DNA of 64,000 nucleotides from Planctomycetaceae bacterium (GCA_039680605.1 JBDKTA010000008.1:1-64000), one strand, 5' to 3'; counted from the first letter of the stretch, positions 13,872-21,396 are shown. Numbers and translations: made by a program. The notes: generated by a model not told the origin, from the sequence alone.

Positions 13872-14602
13872 AGCACGTCGGAACCTACTACAGCGGGCTC
13901 GATCTTTGTGACGGCGGCAACAGCGGACCGAACGGATGCAACCCGGCGCAGCCTCCACAGGCCGCTCATGGACGAGCGGCCTTGCGCCTCCGCTGGCCTC
14001 TGACCGACCGGGGCACCGTGCTGGCGGCGGCGCTGTTCGCCGCCCTGGCCTGCGCCGTCGGGGCGGGCATCCAGCACGGGCGGCGTCAGGCGCGACAGAT
14101 GACCGCCGCGCCGATCCGGCCGTACCTCAGGCCCGCGCCCAGGCGAGCCGACGTGTACCCGCCTCTGCTGGACTGGAGCGCCCAGCCGGTGCAAGGGACC
14201 AGCCTTCGCCAAGGCTTCGGCGGGCAGGCCCAAGGGACCGCAGCGACCCCAGCGACAAAGCCTGCGGCTCCCCGTCAACAGTCTTCCTCTGCGACCTCCG
14301 CGACCTCTGCGGTGAGTTCTTCCCTGATCTGGCGGGCGGTGGAGTACACGCACTATCGCGAGAGCCGCTACGGGATGGATCCCCGCAGCGGGCGCGGGCA
14401 CGTCGGGCAGGCCGGCGAGCGCGGCGAGTTCCAGCTTACCCCGATCTGGCTGGACGATTACTACCGGCTCTTTCGCGTCAGGCTCGACCCGCACGCCCCG
14501 ACGCCCGTGCTGCAGCAGGCCGTGGCCAACTGGTACGCCGCGCGGGGGCGGCGCTTCGGCGACATCGACAGGCTTTACGAACTGTACCGAACAGGGAGCT
14601 AG
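13868..14602 (+). CDS. Membrane-anchored lysozyme-like protein
   Basis: 244 residues starting with GTG that overlaps the upstream stop. Residues about 50-72 (GTVLAAALFAALACAVGAGI) form a membrane segment. The C-terminal domain has YRESRYGMDPRSGRGHVGQA and GEFQLTPIWLDDYYR, resembling lytic transglycosylase or goose-type lysozyme folds with a catalytic Glu. The linker between (about residues 113-155) is encoded by two dispersed repeats, giving SLRQGFGGQAQ and the Ser/Ala/Thr-rich SSSATSATSAVSSS. Role inferred: peptidoglycan cleavage for entry or exit, although it lies in the early region. Confidence 0.6.
   Translation: MKHVGTYYSGLDLCDGGNSGPNGCNPAQPPQAAHGRAALRLRWPLTDRGTVLAAALFAALACAVGAGIQHGRRQARQMTAAPIRPYLRPAPRRADVYPPLLDWSAQPVQGTSLRQGFGGQAQGTAATPATKPAAPRQQSSSATSATSAVSSSLIWRAVEYTHYRESRYGMDPRSGRGHVGQAGERGEFQLTPIWLDDYYRLFRVRLDPHAPTPVLQQAVANWYAARGRRFGDIDRLYELYRTGS
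14201..14315 (+). repeat. Two dispersed repeats inside the lysozyme-like gene
   Basis: 14209-14230 carries AGCCTTCGCCAAGGCTTCGG plus GC-rich continuation, a sequence type I know from many bacterial intergenic repeats. 14286-14315 is an inverse copy of the CGCAGAG family found between host genes. Both read through in frame. Confidence 0.65.
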
Positions 14603-14606
14603 GCCC

Positions 14607-14936
14607 ATGCATCAGGAACAAACCATCAGCGTGCCGCTGTCGCTGTTCAACGCCCTGTACATGCAGGCCCGCCAGGCCCCGCCGTGCGGCGAGCGCTGGG
14701 CGGCGTTGAAGCTGGCCCGCCGCCTCTACGAGCGGCACCTCAAGGCCGACATCAAAGCCGCCGCCCGCTACGAGACGTGGCGGCGCCGGGGGCTGCTCAT
14801 GCAGCTGCGCCGCGACTTCACCCGCGACGAGGTCTTCTACACCATCGCCCAGGCGATGTTCCCCCAGTTCAGCGACAGCCGCATCCGCCTGGAACTCGAA
14901 CTGGCCGAGCGCTTCGCAGCGGAGGGCCGGCGATGA
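14607..14936 (+). CDS. Hypothetical early protein
   Basis: 109 residues, basic and helical (ERWAALKLARRLYERHLKAD, AARYETWRRRGLLMQLRRDF). Its stop overlaps the next ATG. No family recognised. By composition a DNA-binding or membrane-surface role is possible. Confidence 0.6.
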   Translation: MHQEQTISVPLSLFNALYMQARQAPPCGERWAALKLARRLYERHLKADIKAAARYETWRRRGLLMQLRRDFTRDEVFYTIAQAMFPQFSDSRIRLELELAERFAAEGRR

Positions 14937-15241
14937 ACTTCGGCGAACTCACGCCCGAGGAGCGCGACGAGATCAACGAAGCGATCTTTGGCCATGCCTA
15001 CGTCGCACTTAGGGAAATCCTTCGGCCGCTCGATGAACACGAGTTCGAAGTGCTGAACACAAATTGCCCGTGCACGCCCTTCGGCGGGCGGCCTGTCAAG
15101 CGCGTCGTCAGCCACACCATCGAGAGCAAGCCCCTCAGCAATATTAGACAGCAGGACCATGACCAAATTCGACACGTGTCCAATTTGGAAAAGTCAATAG
15201 TTATTAGACAGGAGAAGAATGATGGCACGGAAAGCCTCTGA
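14933..15241 (+). CDS. Small hypothetical protein spanning an operator-like palindrome
   Basis: 102 residues starting at an ATGA overlap. The first 60 residues (NFGELTPEERDEINEAIFGH, EHEFEVLNTNCPCTPFGGRP) look like a compact domain with one CPC motif. The last 40 codons run through a 26-base near-palindrome and into the next gene by 20 bases, so the C-terminus may be constrained by the DNA element rather than by protein function. Confidence 0.5.
   Translation: MNFGELTPEERDEINEAIFGHAYVALREILRPLDEHEFEVLNTNCPCTPFGGRPVKRVVSHTIESKPLSNIRQQDHDQIRHVSNLEKSIVIRQEKNDGTESL
15142..15211. promoter_or_regulatory. 26-base near-palindrome upstream of the transposition genes
   Basis: CCAAATTCGACAC (15163-15175) and GTGTCCAATTTGG (15176-15188) form a gap-free dyad with one mismatched pair. 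It is flanked by two copies of TATTAGACAG at 15142-15151 and 15202-15211. The DUF3102-like and transposase genes follow, so this is a candidate operator. Confidence 0.6.
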
Positions 15242-16049
15242 CAGCAAGAGCGGCAGCATTCCAGAGTTCATGATCCAGGCCGGGCAGCATCAACTGGACA
15301 AGTTCAAGCTGGTGAGCAAAGACCTGCGAACGGCCTTCACGCCTGGCAACATCGACAAGGCTGTGATGATCGTCAACTACATTCACCAGTCGATCCAGGA
15401 CATGAGCCTCAGTGGGGGCATCATGGCCGGAGAGTTCCTCGTCAGCCTGAAGATCAGCCTCACCACTCACGGAGAGTGGATGAAGTTCTGCAGCGAAAGA
15501 TTCCCGACCATATCGCACCGAACCATCAACCGATGGATGCAGCGGTACCTGATCTCCTCGGGTGAGAAGAAGCCCAAGGAACTGCCGGCCATCAGCGACG
15601 ACGACGCCGACGATGTGGAACTTCTCGACGCCATGATGAACCCCAAGTCCGAACAGGACGACAAGCTCCCCCGCGCCGCCCTGGTCGATCACAACAAGAA
15701 ACTCCGCAAGGGCATCGAGAAGGGGCAGGAGCAACTGGCGGCCCTCAGCGAGCAGGTTGCCGAACTGACTCGGAAGCTTGAGCAGGCGCAGCAGGGCTAC
15801 CAGATCCCCGAGCACGTCAAAGACGAGACGCTGCGCGTGGAGCATCTGCGAAACCAGTTCTGGGGATTCGTCAAGGCCTGGAAGTACGCCCTGCCCCGCA
15901 AGGCAGACCTCATCAAGCTTCACTCCGCGCTTTATTCCGAACTCAGGGATGAGATGAACGACCTGTGGATCAACCACTTCGGGGACTTCGTGCAGGAAGT
16001 CGTCGACAACGAGCTTGTTGCCAAAGCCAAGAAGGCGCGTAAGGAATAA
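15222..16049 (+). CDS. DUF3102-like early protein
   Basis: 275 residues; of two adjacent ATGs I chose the second because GGAGAAG is then at normal spacing. Residues about 60-95 (AGEFLVSLKISLTTHGEWMK followed by TISHRTINRWMQ) match the pattern of DUF3102/plasmid-type proteins, in which a cell-size 'hGEW' helix precedes an HTH. A coiled coil follows (LRKGIEKGQEQLAALSEQVA). It lies 1 base upstream of the transposase gene and under the palindrome, so it may regulate or assist transposition. Function is inference. Confidence 0.6.
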   Translation: MARKASDSKSGSIPEFMIQAGQHQLDKFKLVSKDLRTAFTPGNIDKAVMIVNYIHQSIQDMSLSGGIMAGEFLVSLKISLTTHGEWMKFCSERFPTISHRTINRWMQRYLISSGEKKPKELPAISDDDADDVELLDAMMNPKSEQDDKLPRAALVDHNKKLRKGIEKGQEQLAALSEQVAELTRKLEQAQQGYQIPEHVKDETLRVEHLRNQFWGFVKAWKYALPRKADLIKLHSALYSELRDEMNDLWINHFGDFVQEVVDNELVAKAKKARKE

Positions 16050-16050
16050 C

Positions 16051-17694
16051 GTGGCTATCGATCCGGTCATCATAGTCGAGATGGTTGCCCGCCTGGCGAC
16101 CTGCGCCCGCCGCAGCGAACGCGGCGACGTGGTGTCGTACTACGCGCGGCTGTGCGGCGTGACGGCCGCCACGATGCGACGCGCCGCCGCCAATGCCGGG
16201 GCGTCCTTCGGCTACAAACAGCGGGCCGACAAGGGCGTCGTCAAAGACGCCGATCGCGCTGCGGCCTGCGAGGCCGTCGCCAACATCATCATCAAGTCAG
16301 GCGGCCGGATGCCCGCGTGGGTCGCCATCGACCGCGCTATCCAGATCGGCGTTCTTGGACCGGAGTTCGGCCTCAAGCCTCACCACGTGCAGCGGCACAT
16401 GAGGATGCTCAAGGCCGGCGGAGTCGAGGCCGTCGAGGCCTCAGGACCCAAGAGCAGCCGCGTGATCAACTGGGGCGCTGTCGGCCACGTGCTGCAGATG
16501 GACTCGACCAACTGCAGCCAGTGGTTCTTCACCGAGCCCACCGGCGAAATCCGCTACACGCGGCGGGGCGAAGTCTACCGCAACAAGCCTGCAAAGACCC
16601 CTCCGGTCATCCGCTACGCCGCCATCGATCCCCCCAGCGGCATGTTCCGCGTCCGCTACTACCAGACGGCCGGTGAGTCTGCCGACATCACGCTGCAGTT
16701 CCTGTACTTCGCGATGACGCCCTCGGCCCTGGGCGACCGGCTGCCCATGGCAGGCCAGCCCGACGTGCTCGTGCTGGACAAGGGGCCCGGCAACAAGTCC
16801 TCGGCCGTGCTGAACGTCTGCCAGGCCCTGGGCATCGAGCATCGCACCCACGCCGCCGGCCACTCATGGGCCAAGGGGCACGTCGAGGGCCTCATGCGGC
16901 TGTGGGAGCAGTTCTTTGAATCGGAGCTCATGCTCTGGCCGGCAAAGAGCCTGGACGAACTCAACGAGCGGGCAGAGCTCTACAACGCCCGCTTCTGCCA
17001 GACCCGAATTTTCACCCGCACCAAGTCCACGCGAACGGCCCACTACGCCGCCAACCGCACGGCCATCGTCCTGCCGCCGGCGTGGGATGTGTTCGTCGAG
17101 ATGGCGACCTCCACCCGCGAGACCCGCAGCGTCGCCGGCGGGCACCTGATTTCCTATGAGGGTCATGAGTATTACGTAGGCACGTTGCAGGGCCTGGCTA
17201 CCGGCGACAGCGTCGAGGTCGCCAAGGCGGTCCTGGAATGGGACGAGCAGACCCGCCCGGTGAGGATCTATCACGACGGCCAGATGATCATCGAACGCGC
17301 CCAGGTCAAAGACGCCTCGGGCGTCTACGCCGATCACCGCGTGTACGAGAAACGCAGCGACGCGATCCTTGAAGCGGCGGCGCAAGATCGCGAGCTTCGC
17401 CTGGCCAAGCCCGTTCCGCCGCTACCCCAAGCGGACATCGAATCGATCAAGCCCATGCCCGTGGCGGCCGGGCATCGGCCGGCCGTCATGCGGCCCGCCC
17501 AGCCGGTGCGGATGTACGCACGCACCGACGCGCTATTGAAGCTCTCCGACAAGATCGGCCGCGAGCTGACCCGCTTCGACGTGCACGGCCTGGGCTGGGG
17601 CGAGAGCGTGTCTGCGGCGCAGATCGCGGCGGCCGTTGCCGACCTGTCCCGCGGGGCCGACAAGGGCGAAGGCCGCAACGTCGCTGCAGGATAG
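16051..17694 (+). CDS. Mu-type DDE transposase (MuA-like)
   Basis: 547 residues, starting at GTG 16051 with AAGGAAT upstream. The catalytic triad is Asp151 (VLQMDSTN), Asp243 (LVLDKGPGN) and Glu279 (KGHVEGLM), with exactly 35 residues between the second Asp and the Glu, the DD35E signature of the integrase/transposase core. An N-terminal DNA-binding part (residues 1-120) and a C-terminal beta domain plus tail that could contact the ATPase are present. Known role of the family: joining phage ends to target DNA in integration and replicative transposition. The next gene encodes its MuB-like partner. Confidence 0.92.
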   Translation: MAIDPVIIVEMVARLATCARRSERGDVVSYYARLCGVTAATMRRAAANAGASFGYKQRADKGVVKDADRAAACEAVANIIIKSGGRMPAWVAIDRAIQIGVLGPEFGLKPHHVQRHMRMLKAGGVEAVEASGPKSSRVINWGAVGHVLQMDSTNCSQWFFTEPTGEIRYTRRGEVYRNKPAKTPPVIRYAAIDPPSGMFRVRYYQTAGESADITLQFLYFAMTPSALGDRLPMAGQPDVLVLDKGPGNKSSAVLNVCQALGIEHRTHAAGHSWAKGHVEGLMRLWEQFFESELMLWPAKSLDELNERAELYNARFCQTRIFTRTKSTRTAHYAANRTAIVLPPAWDVFVEMATSTRETRSVAGGHLISYEGHEYYVGTLQGLATGDSVEVAKAVLEWDEQTRPVRIYHDGQMIIERAQVKDASGVYADHRVYEKRSDAILEAAAQDRELRLAKPVPPLPQADIESIKPMPVAAGHRPAVMRPAQPVRMYARTDALLKLSDKIGRELTRFDVHGLGWGESVSAAQIAAAVADLSRGADKGEGRNVAAG

Positions 17695-17711
17695 TCCCTG
17701 GAAAAAGAGTC

Positions 17712-17729
17712 GGGCGGTGAGTGCCGCCC
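17712..17729 (+). other. Hairpin between transposase and ATPase genes
   Basis: GGGCGG (17712-17717) pairs with CCGCCC (17724-17729) around TGAGTG. It shares its GAGTG loop with the two stop-codon hairpins after the HTH genes. It may set the transposase to ATPase ratio; no T tract follows. Confidence 0.5.
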
Positions 17730-17773
17730 GTGAACGCTGGAAGTTTTTGACCGTTAACACGAGGAGTCGAACG

Positions 17774-18637
17774 ATGGACCTGAATCGCAAGTGCAAGGAT
17801 TTCTGGGGCCTCAACCCCGCCGCCACGCCATTCGGCAAGCACATGGAAGACGAAGGCGGCATGTTCGTCTGGCCTGCTTTTGAAGACGTAGTCGAAAAGA
17901 TCGTCCACGTCATCAAGCACCGCTCGTTTCTGGTGATGAGCGGCGAGGCCTGCAGCTGCAAGACGGCCGCGTGGAGCCACGCCAAGCGGCTGCTGGTCGA
18001 GGAGAGCATCGCCCCCAAGTTCTCCCAGCCGATGGGGCTCAATCCCAGCAAGTACAACGAGAGCACGATCTATCACGCCATCGTCTACTCGATCGCGCCT
18101 CCGGACGGATCGGCACAGTCGGCCTTCAAGCGCACGCGCGAGGACCGGGCGCACCAGTGCCGCCAATTGCTGGAGGCCCAGAACGCCCGCCAGGTGCCCG
18201 TGGTGCTGGCCGTCAATGATGCACACGACTGCCAGCTTGCCTTCCTGAAAATGTGCAAGCGGCTCTGGGACGATCTGTACGGATTCGACCGGCTGCTGAG
18301 CGTGATCCTGATCGGCCATCCGTCGCTGCTGGCCATGGCCCGCTCGTGCAAGGAAATCGACGAACGCATGGAGATCGTCGAAATGCCCGACCTGGGCGAC
18401 TCGCTTGAGGATTATCTGGCATTCGAGTTCAACCGCTGCGGCAGCGAGTCGATGCCCATCACGCCAGACGGCGTTGCCCGCCTGGGCAGCATCGTCAAGC
18501 GCCACCCGCTGCTGATCAACAACGTCGTCAGCCGCGCGCTGTTCGAGGGCTTCCGGATCAAGGCCGACGCCATCGACGCCCGCCTGATCGAACGCGCCGC
18601 CAGCGCCGAACGCGGGGCCGAAGGCGGTGCAAAATGA
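17774..18637 (+). CDS. MuB-like AAA+ ATPase
   Basis: 287 residues from an ATG after GAGGAGTCGA. Walker A is GEACSCKT (Gly57 to Thr64); the Walker B-like segment is VVLAVNDAHDC. The layout resembles ExeA/MuB/TnsC-type ATPases that bind DNA, select target sites and activate the transposase. It directly follows the transposase gene, as MuB follows MuA. C-terminal helices (SLEDYLAFEFNRCGSE onward) form the AAA lid. The next gene overlaps as ATGA. Confidence 0.88.
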   Translation: MDLNRKCKDFWGLNPAATPFGKHMEDEGGMFVWPAFEDVVEKIVHVIKHRSFLVMSGEACSCKTAAWSHAKRLLVEESIAPKFSQPMGLNPSKYNESTIYHAIVYSIAPPDGSAQSAFKRTREDRAHQCRQLLEAQNARQVPVVLAVNDAHDCQLAFLKMCKRLWDDLYGFDRLLSVILIGHPSLLAMARSCKEIDERMEIVEMPDLGDSLEDYLAFEFNRCGSESMPITPDGVARLGSIVKRHPLLINNVVSRALFEGFRIKADAIDARLIERAASAERGAEGGAK

Positions 18638-18963
18638 AGACCGTCCGTAGCCTGGTCGATAATCTCGCGATGGATCCGGAGTTCTTTATCCAGGCAATGA
18701 ACCGGGCGGCCCAGGAATGCGACATCATGGACCGCGTCTTCGACGCGGCGTACCGCCTGCACTGCTGCGATGAGCAGTGCCAGGGCCAGGCCCTTGAACT
18801 CTTCAAGGCCAATGCCGCTGACGATCTTCGGGCAGCCTTCGACGAAGCCAAAGCGATCAACTTCTATCCCGCCTGCCACAAGAGCAACACCTCCTGCAGG
18901 CACATCCAGAAATCCCACGGAAGGGACAGCCATGGCACGGAAGCGCACACAACTGACGCCTGA
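18634..18963 (+). CDS. Small hypothetical early protein
   Basis: 109 residues, ATGA-coupled to the ATPase gene and overlapping the sigma-factor start by 32 bases. It has several Cys and His residues (YRLHCCDEQCQ; ACHKSNTSCRHIQKSH), some of which could bind metal. No family recognised. The last 15 residues lie over the ribosome binding site of the sigma factor gene, so translation of this gene may affect the next one. Confidence 0.55.
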   Translation: MKTVRSLVDNLAMDPEFFIQAMNRAAQECDIMDRVFDAAYRLHCCDEQCQGQALELFKANAADDLRAAFDEAKAINFYPACHKSNTSCRHIQKSHGRDSHGTEAHTTDA

Positions 18964-19525
18964 GCAGCAGGACCTCTTCGATGCCAATACCGGCGTGGCC
19001 GACCGCGTCGCGGCGTACGCCCGCGAACGCATGGGCCTGCACAACGGACTGACCATCGACGACTACCGGCAGATCTCCATGATGGGCCTGTGCCGGGCGA
19101 TCCTGGCCCTGGACAAGAAGCCGGCGAACGTCTCGCTGCAATCATTCCTGTTCAACAAGGTCAGAACGCACCTTCTCGACGAGGTCCGCAAAGCCGACGA
19201 GGTCGGGCGCTCGCGGCGGGCCATCGGCATCGAAGGGCCCATCAGCATCGACCAGGCGATGGCCGAAGGGACGCGGCCGATCAAGGATTACCTTGGGGCG
19301 ATGGCCGTCTACCCCAGCGAGCGGGCCGCCAGCCTCGAACGCATCGGCAGTATCTTCTACGGCCTGCTGCCGCTGACGCGGGCCGTGATGTACATGCACA
19401 TCGTCCAGGAAATGCCGGTCAAGGAAATCGCCGCCGTCGTCGGCATCCGGCAGGATCAGGCCAGCGAAGCGCTGGCCAAGGGCATGGAAGTCATCCAGGG
19501 GCGGCCGTCGCTCCTGAACGTTTGA
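18932..19525 (+). CDS. Phage-encoded sigma-70-family factor
   Basis: 197 residues from the ATG after GAAGGGAC. Region 2 is visible as DYRQISMMGLCRAILALD followed by SLQSFLFNKVRTHLLDEVRK, equal in pattern to the core-binding and -10 recognition helices. Region 4 is LTRAVMYMHIVQEMPVKEIA followed by GIRQDQASEALAKGM, an HTH for -35 recognition. The size and lack of region 1 fit group 3/4 (FliA-like or ECF) factors. In Mu the Mor and C activators switch on middle and late genes; I found neither in the window, so this sigma factor is a candidate late-gene switch. Confidence 0.8.
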   Translation: MARKRTQLTPEQQDLFDANTGVADRVAAYARERMGLHNGLTIDDYRQISMMGLCRAILALDKKPANVSLQSFLFNKVRTHLLDEVRKADEVGRSRRAIGIEGPISIDQAMAEGTRPIKDYLGAMAVYPSERAASLERIGSIFYGLLPLTRAVMYMHIVQEMPVKEIAAVVGIRQDQASEALAKGMEVIQGRPSLLNV

Positions 19526-19545
19526 ACCACGAATGGAGTCGAACC

Positions 19546-20169
19546 ATGGTTAAGAGCAACAAGATCTCGCCGGAAGAACTGGACCGAAGGGCAGACAGCG
19601 TGCTTCGCTGCCTGCAGGAAAACCCCGGACTCTCAGCCGCCGACATCGGCCGGCGCCTCGGGGACGTGTCTGGAAGGCAGGTGCGCGAGCGGATCCACAA
19701 CCTGCGCGATCGCGGCCACGCCATCACCATCGCCGAGAATGGCAAAGGCTACATCCTGCTGGACCGGGTCGAAAGCGAGCAGCGCCGGGCATCCCTGGTC
19801 AAGGCCCACCGCAGCCGCACCCGCTGCTACCTCAGCGACCATGCCAAGCTGATGACGCAGATCACCGGCATGTCGGCCACGGCCGTGGCGGAACTGACAA
19901 TGTTCGACCAGCTCATCAGCGTAGCCGACGAGGAGGCCGACGCCGACCGCCCGAGCACCTGGGCCGAAATCGCCAAGCTGCCGGTGGAGCGGAGAACGGG
20001 CCTGTTCTCCCTGCTGCGGCGCATGCTCGTCGGCATCAAGGAAGACCCGGTCGCCTTCGCCGCCGAACGCACCTGCCTGGCCGATGAGTTCGGGGCGATC
20101 TTCCTGACCAAGGCCGACAAGGCCAATCTCGACAAGGCCCGCCAACTCCTGCAGGAAATTGGCGCGTAA
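19546..20169 (+). CDS. Winged-helix protein
   Basis: 207 residues after GGAGTCGA. Residues 15-70 form an HTH_11-type winged helix (PGLSAADIGRRLGDVSGRQV, then RERIHNLRDRGHAITI and GYILLD). The C-terminal 130 residues are helical and unknown (LISVADEEADADRPSTWAEI). It lies between the sigma factor and the tRNA. Likely an early regulator; could also bind replication or transposition sites. Confidence 0.65.
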   Translation: MVKSNKISPEELDRRADSVLRCLQENPGLSAADIGRRLGDVSGRQVRERIHNLRDRGHAITIAENGKGYILLDRVESEQRRASLVKAHRSRTRCYLSDHAKLMTQITGMSATAVAELTMFDQLISVADEEADADRPSTWAEIAKLPVERRTGLFSLLRRMLVGIKEDPVAFAAERTCLADEFGAIFLTKADKANLDKARQLLQEIGA

Positions 20170-20180
20170 CGATGGAACGT

Positions 20181-20259
20181 GCAGCGGTAGCTCAGATGGC
20201 AGAGCAGACGGCCAGTGCACATGGACCGTTGGTCGCAGGTTCGAGTCCTGCCCGCTGCA
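20181..20259 (+). tRNA. tRNA-like gene, anticodon GCA, with extended anticodon arm
   Basis: 79 bases. Acceptor GCAGCGG/CCGCTGC (7 bp), T8-A9, D arm GCTC-AGATGGCA-GAGC with A14, G18G19 and A21, T arm GCAGG-TTCGAGT-CCTGC, G15 to C48 pair and discriminator A are all normal. The anticodon arm is not: GACGGCCA pairs with TGGACCGTT as eight base pairs plus one bulged A, closing a seven-base loop GTGCACA. U33 is in place and the central triplet is GCA (Cys), but position 37 is C and the discriminator is A rather than the U usual for tRNA-Cys. CCA is not encoded. It could be a functional tRNA, or a decoy. Confidence 0.75.
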
Positions 20260-20281
20260 GTGAGAATAAGGAGTCGATGAG

Positions 20282-20701
20282 ATGACCATTACAGAACGAA
20301 AGCTTTGGGAATACCACGTCAGGCACTACGGAGAGGGCGTCAATGTCCCAAAGACGGTCAGGAAGTTCATGGAGGAAGTTGGTGAGCTCTGCGAGGCCAT
20401 CATCGTCGGCAAGAAGCTGGACATCATGGAAGAGCTCGGCGACGCGGCAACCGTTCTCTTTGTCCTGTCTGTCGGCCTTGGATTTGATGGCCTTGAGCAT
20501 GTCATGCGTTCGACCGCCGCCAAGCTCGAAGATCGCGATAATCCTGCAGCGCCGCATGACGACCAACAGGAGTGGCGCAACACATCTTTTGCCAATTGCA
20601 GTCACGTCCACTCTGAGCCCGCAGGAACGTGCAGCAAGGGCATAATGCCACGATTCCATTGCCTTGATTGCGGCCTGTACTTTCTGACCGTTGAGAGATG
20701 A
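20282..20701 (+). CDS. MazG-like nucleotide pyrophosphohydrolase with Cys/His tail
   Basis: 139 residues after AAGGAGTCGATGAG. Residues 20-60 show the all-alpha NTP-PPase pattern KFMEEVGELCEAIIVGKKLD and IMEELGDAATVL, with the E-E-x-x-E and E-E-L-x-D metal ligands. Known MazG-type enzymes hydrolyse NTPs or ppGpp-like nucleotides; phages use them to adjust host nucleotide or stress state. The C-terminal 45 residues (FANCSHVHSE, GTCSKG, FHCLDCGLYF) carry a Cys/His set that could form a zinc ribbon, not part of the usual domain. Confidence 0.75.
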   Translation: MTITERKLWEYHVRHYGEGVNVPKTVRKFMEEVGELCEAIIVGKKLDIMEELGDAATVLFVLSVGLGFDGLEHVMRSTAAKLEDRDNPAAPHDDQQEWRNTSFANCSHVHSEPAGTCSKGIMPRFHCLDCGLYFLTVER

Positions 20702-20712
20702 GGGCTTGGTGA

Positions 20713-20931
20713 ATGGCACAGGCGCATGTCATCAAGGGCACGGTGATGGTGGACGCCGGCGGCCGCGTCGCTTCGACGTGGGGCAGCGTGGCGTTCCATA
20801 TCTCCCATCAGCCCGACCTCGACCAGGCCCAGGCCGCCTACCACGCCGCCATCCTCGAAGAACTCTGGCCCCACCGGGGGCCGTTCGCAGCCGTCGCCGC
20901 CGAGCTGCACCTGGCGGCAAAGGAGATTTGA
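20713..20931 (+). CDS. Small hypothetical early protein
   Basis: 72 residues. The first half looks beta-stranded (HVIKGTVMVDAGGRVASTWG), the second helical (QAQAAYHAAILEELWPHRGP). No family recognised. Ribosome binding site is weak (TGAGGG at long spacing). Confidence 0.5.
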   Translation: MAQAHVIKGTVMVDAGGRVASTWGSVAFHISHQPDLDQAQAAYHAAILEELWPHRGPFAAVAAELHLAAKEI

Positions 20932-20935
20932 TCAG

Positions 20936-21160
20936 GTGCTTAATTTTGAACAGCTACACATCATCGGAAAGAGTCCTAGGAAATACATGGACCGGATCAA
21001 AGAATGCCATCGTGCAGCAGTAAAAGAAGATCTTCCGGTTCTCCATTATCTAAGCCTCTACGCAGAGGGCGACTGGAGAAGGTCCCTTATCGATCACACC
21101 ATCGTACGGCTGGAGGAAGAGGCCTCGGTGAAAACCAATGTCAAAAAGGAAGAGTGGTAG
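20936..21160 (+). CDS. Small hypothetical early protein
   Basis: 74 residues starting at GTG after GGAGATTTGATCAG. Charged and helical (KYMDRIKECHRAAVKEDLPV, LIDHTIVRLEEEASVKTNVK). Base composition here is less GC-rich than the neighbours, which hints at separate acquisition. Function unknown. Confidence 0.5.
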   Translation: MLNFEQLHIIGKSPRKYMDRIKECHRAAVKEDLPVLHYLSLYAEGDWRRSLIDHTIVRLEEEASVKTNVKKEEW

Positions 21161-21162
21161 CC

Positions 21163-21396
21163 ATGATCGTAGAAGCAACCTATTCCGGCAAAGGGCTCAA
21201 GATCTACTTGACGGTACCCGAGGCGCAGCGCCTGCTGACCATCGTCGCCCGAGGCAACGCCCTGGACGCCTTCGGCCATAAGTTCCGCCTGGACCTGCTG
21301 CCTCGCGTCAGCCAGTTCGCCTGGGGCGACCGTGACACCTGGCACAAGATTAAAGGCGCCCTCGACGCCGACACCCAGATCGGGGGCGGATCATGA
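21163..21396 (+). CDS. Small hypothetical early protein
   Basis: 77 residues; begins MIVEATYSGKGLKIYLTVPE and ends GALDADTQIGGGS. Mixed alpha/beta. The stop overlaps the next ATG as ATGA. No family recognised. Confidence 0.55.
   Translation: MIVEATYSGKGLKIYLTVPEAQRLLTIVARGNALDAFGHKFRLDLLPRVSQFAWGDRDTWHKIKGALDADTQIGGGS

Noticed and set aside
14286-14315. Possible CRISPR-like repeat with copies elsewhere
   Set aside because: Copies are dispersed over 25 kb, not regularly spaced, and often inverted.
19633-20289. Minus-strand frame with SGQDSNLRP sequence
   Set aside because: This peptide is the typical artefact of translating a tRNA gene antisense; it instead supports the tRNA call.
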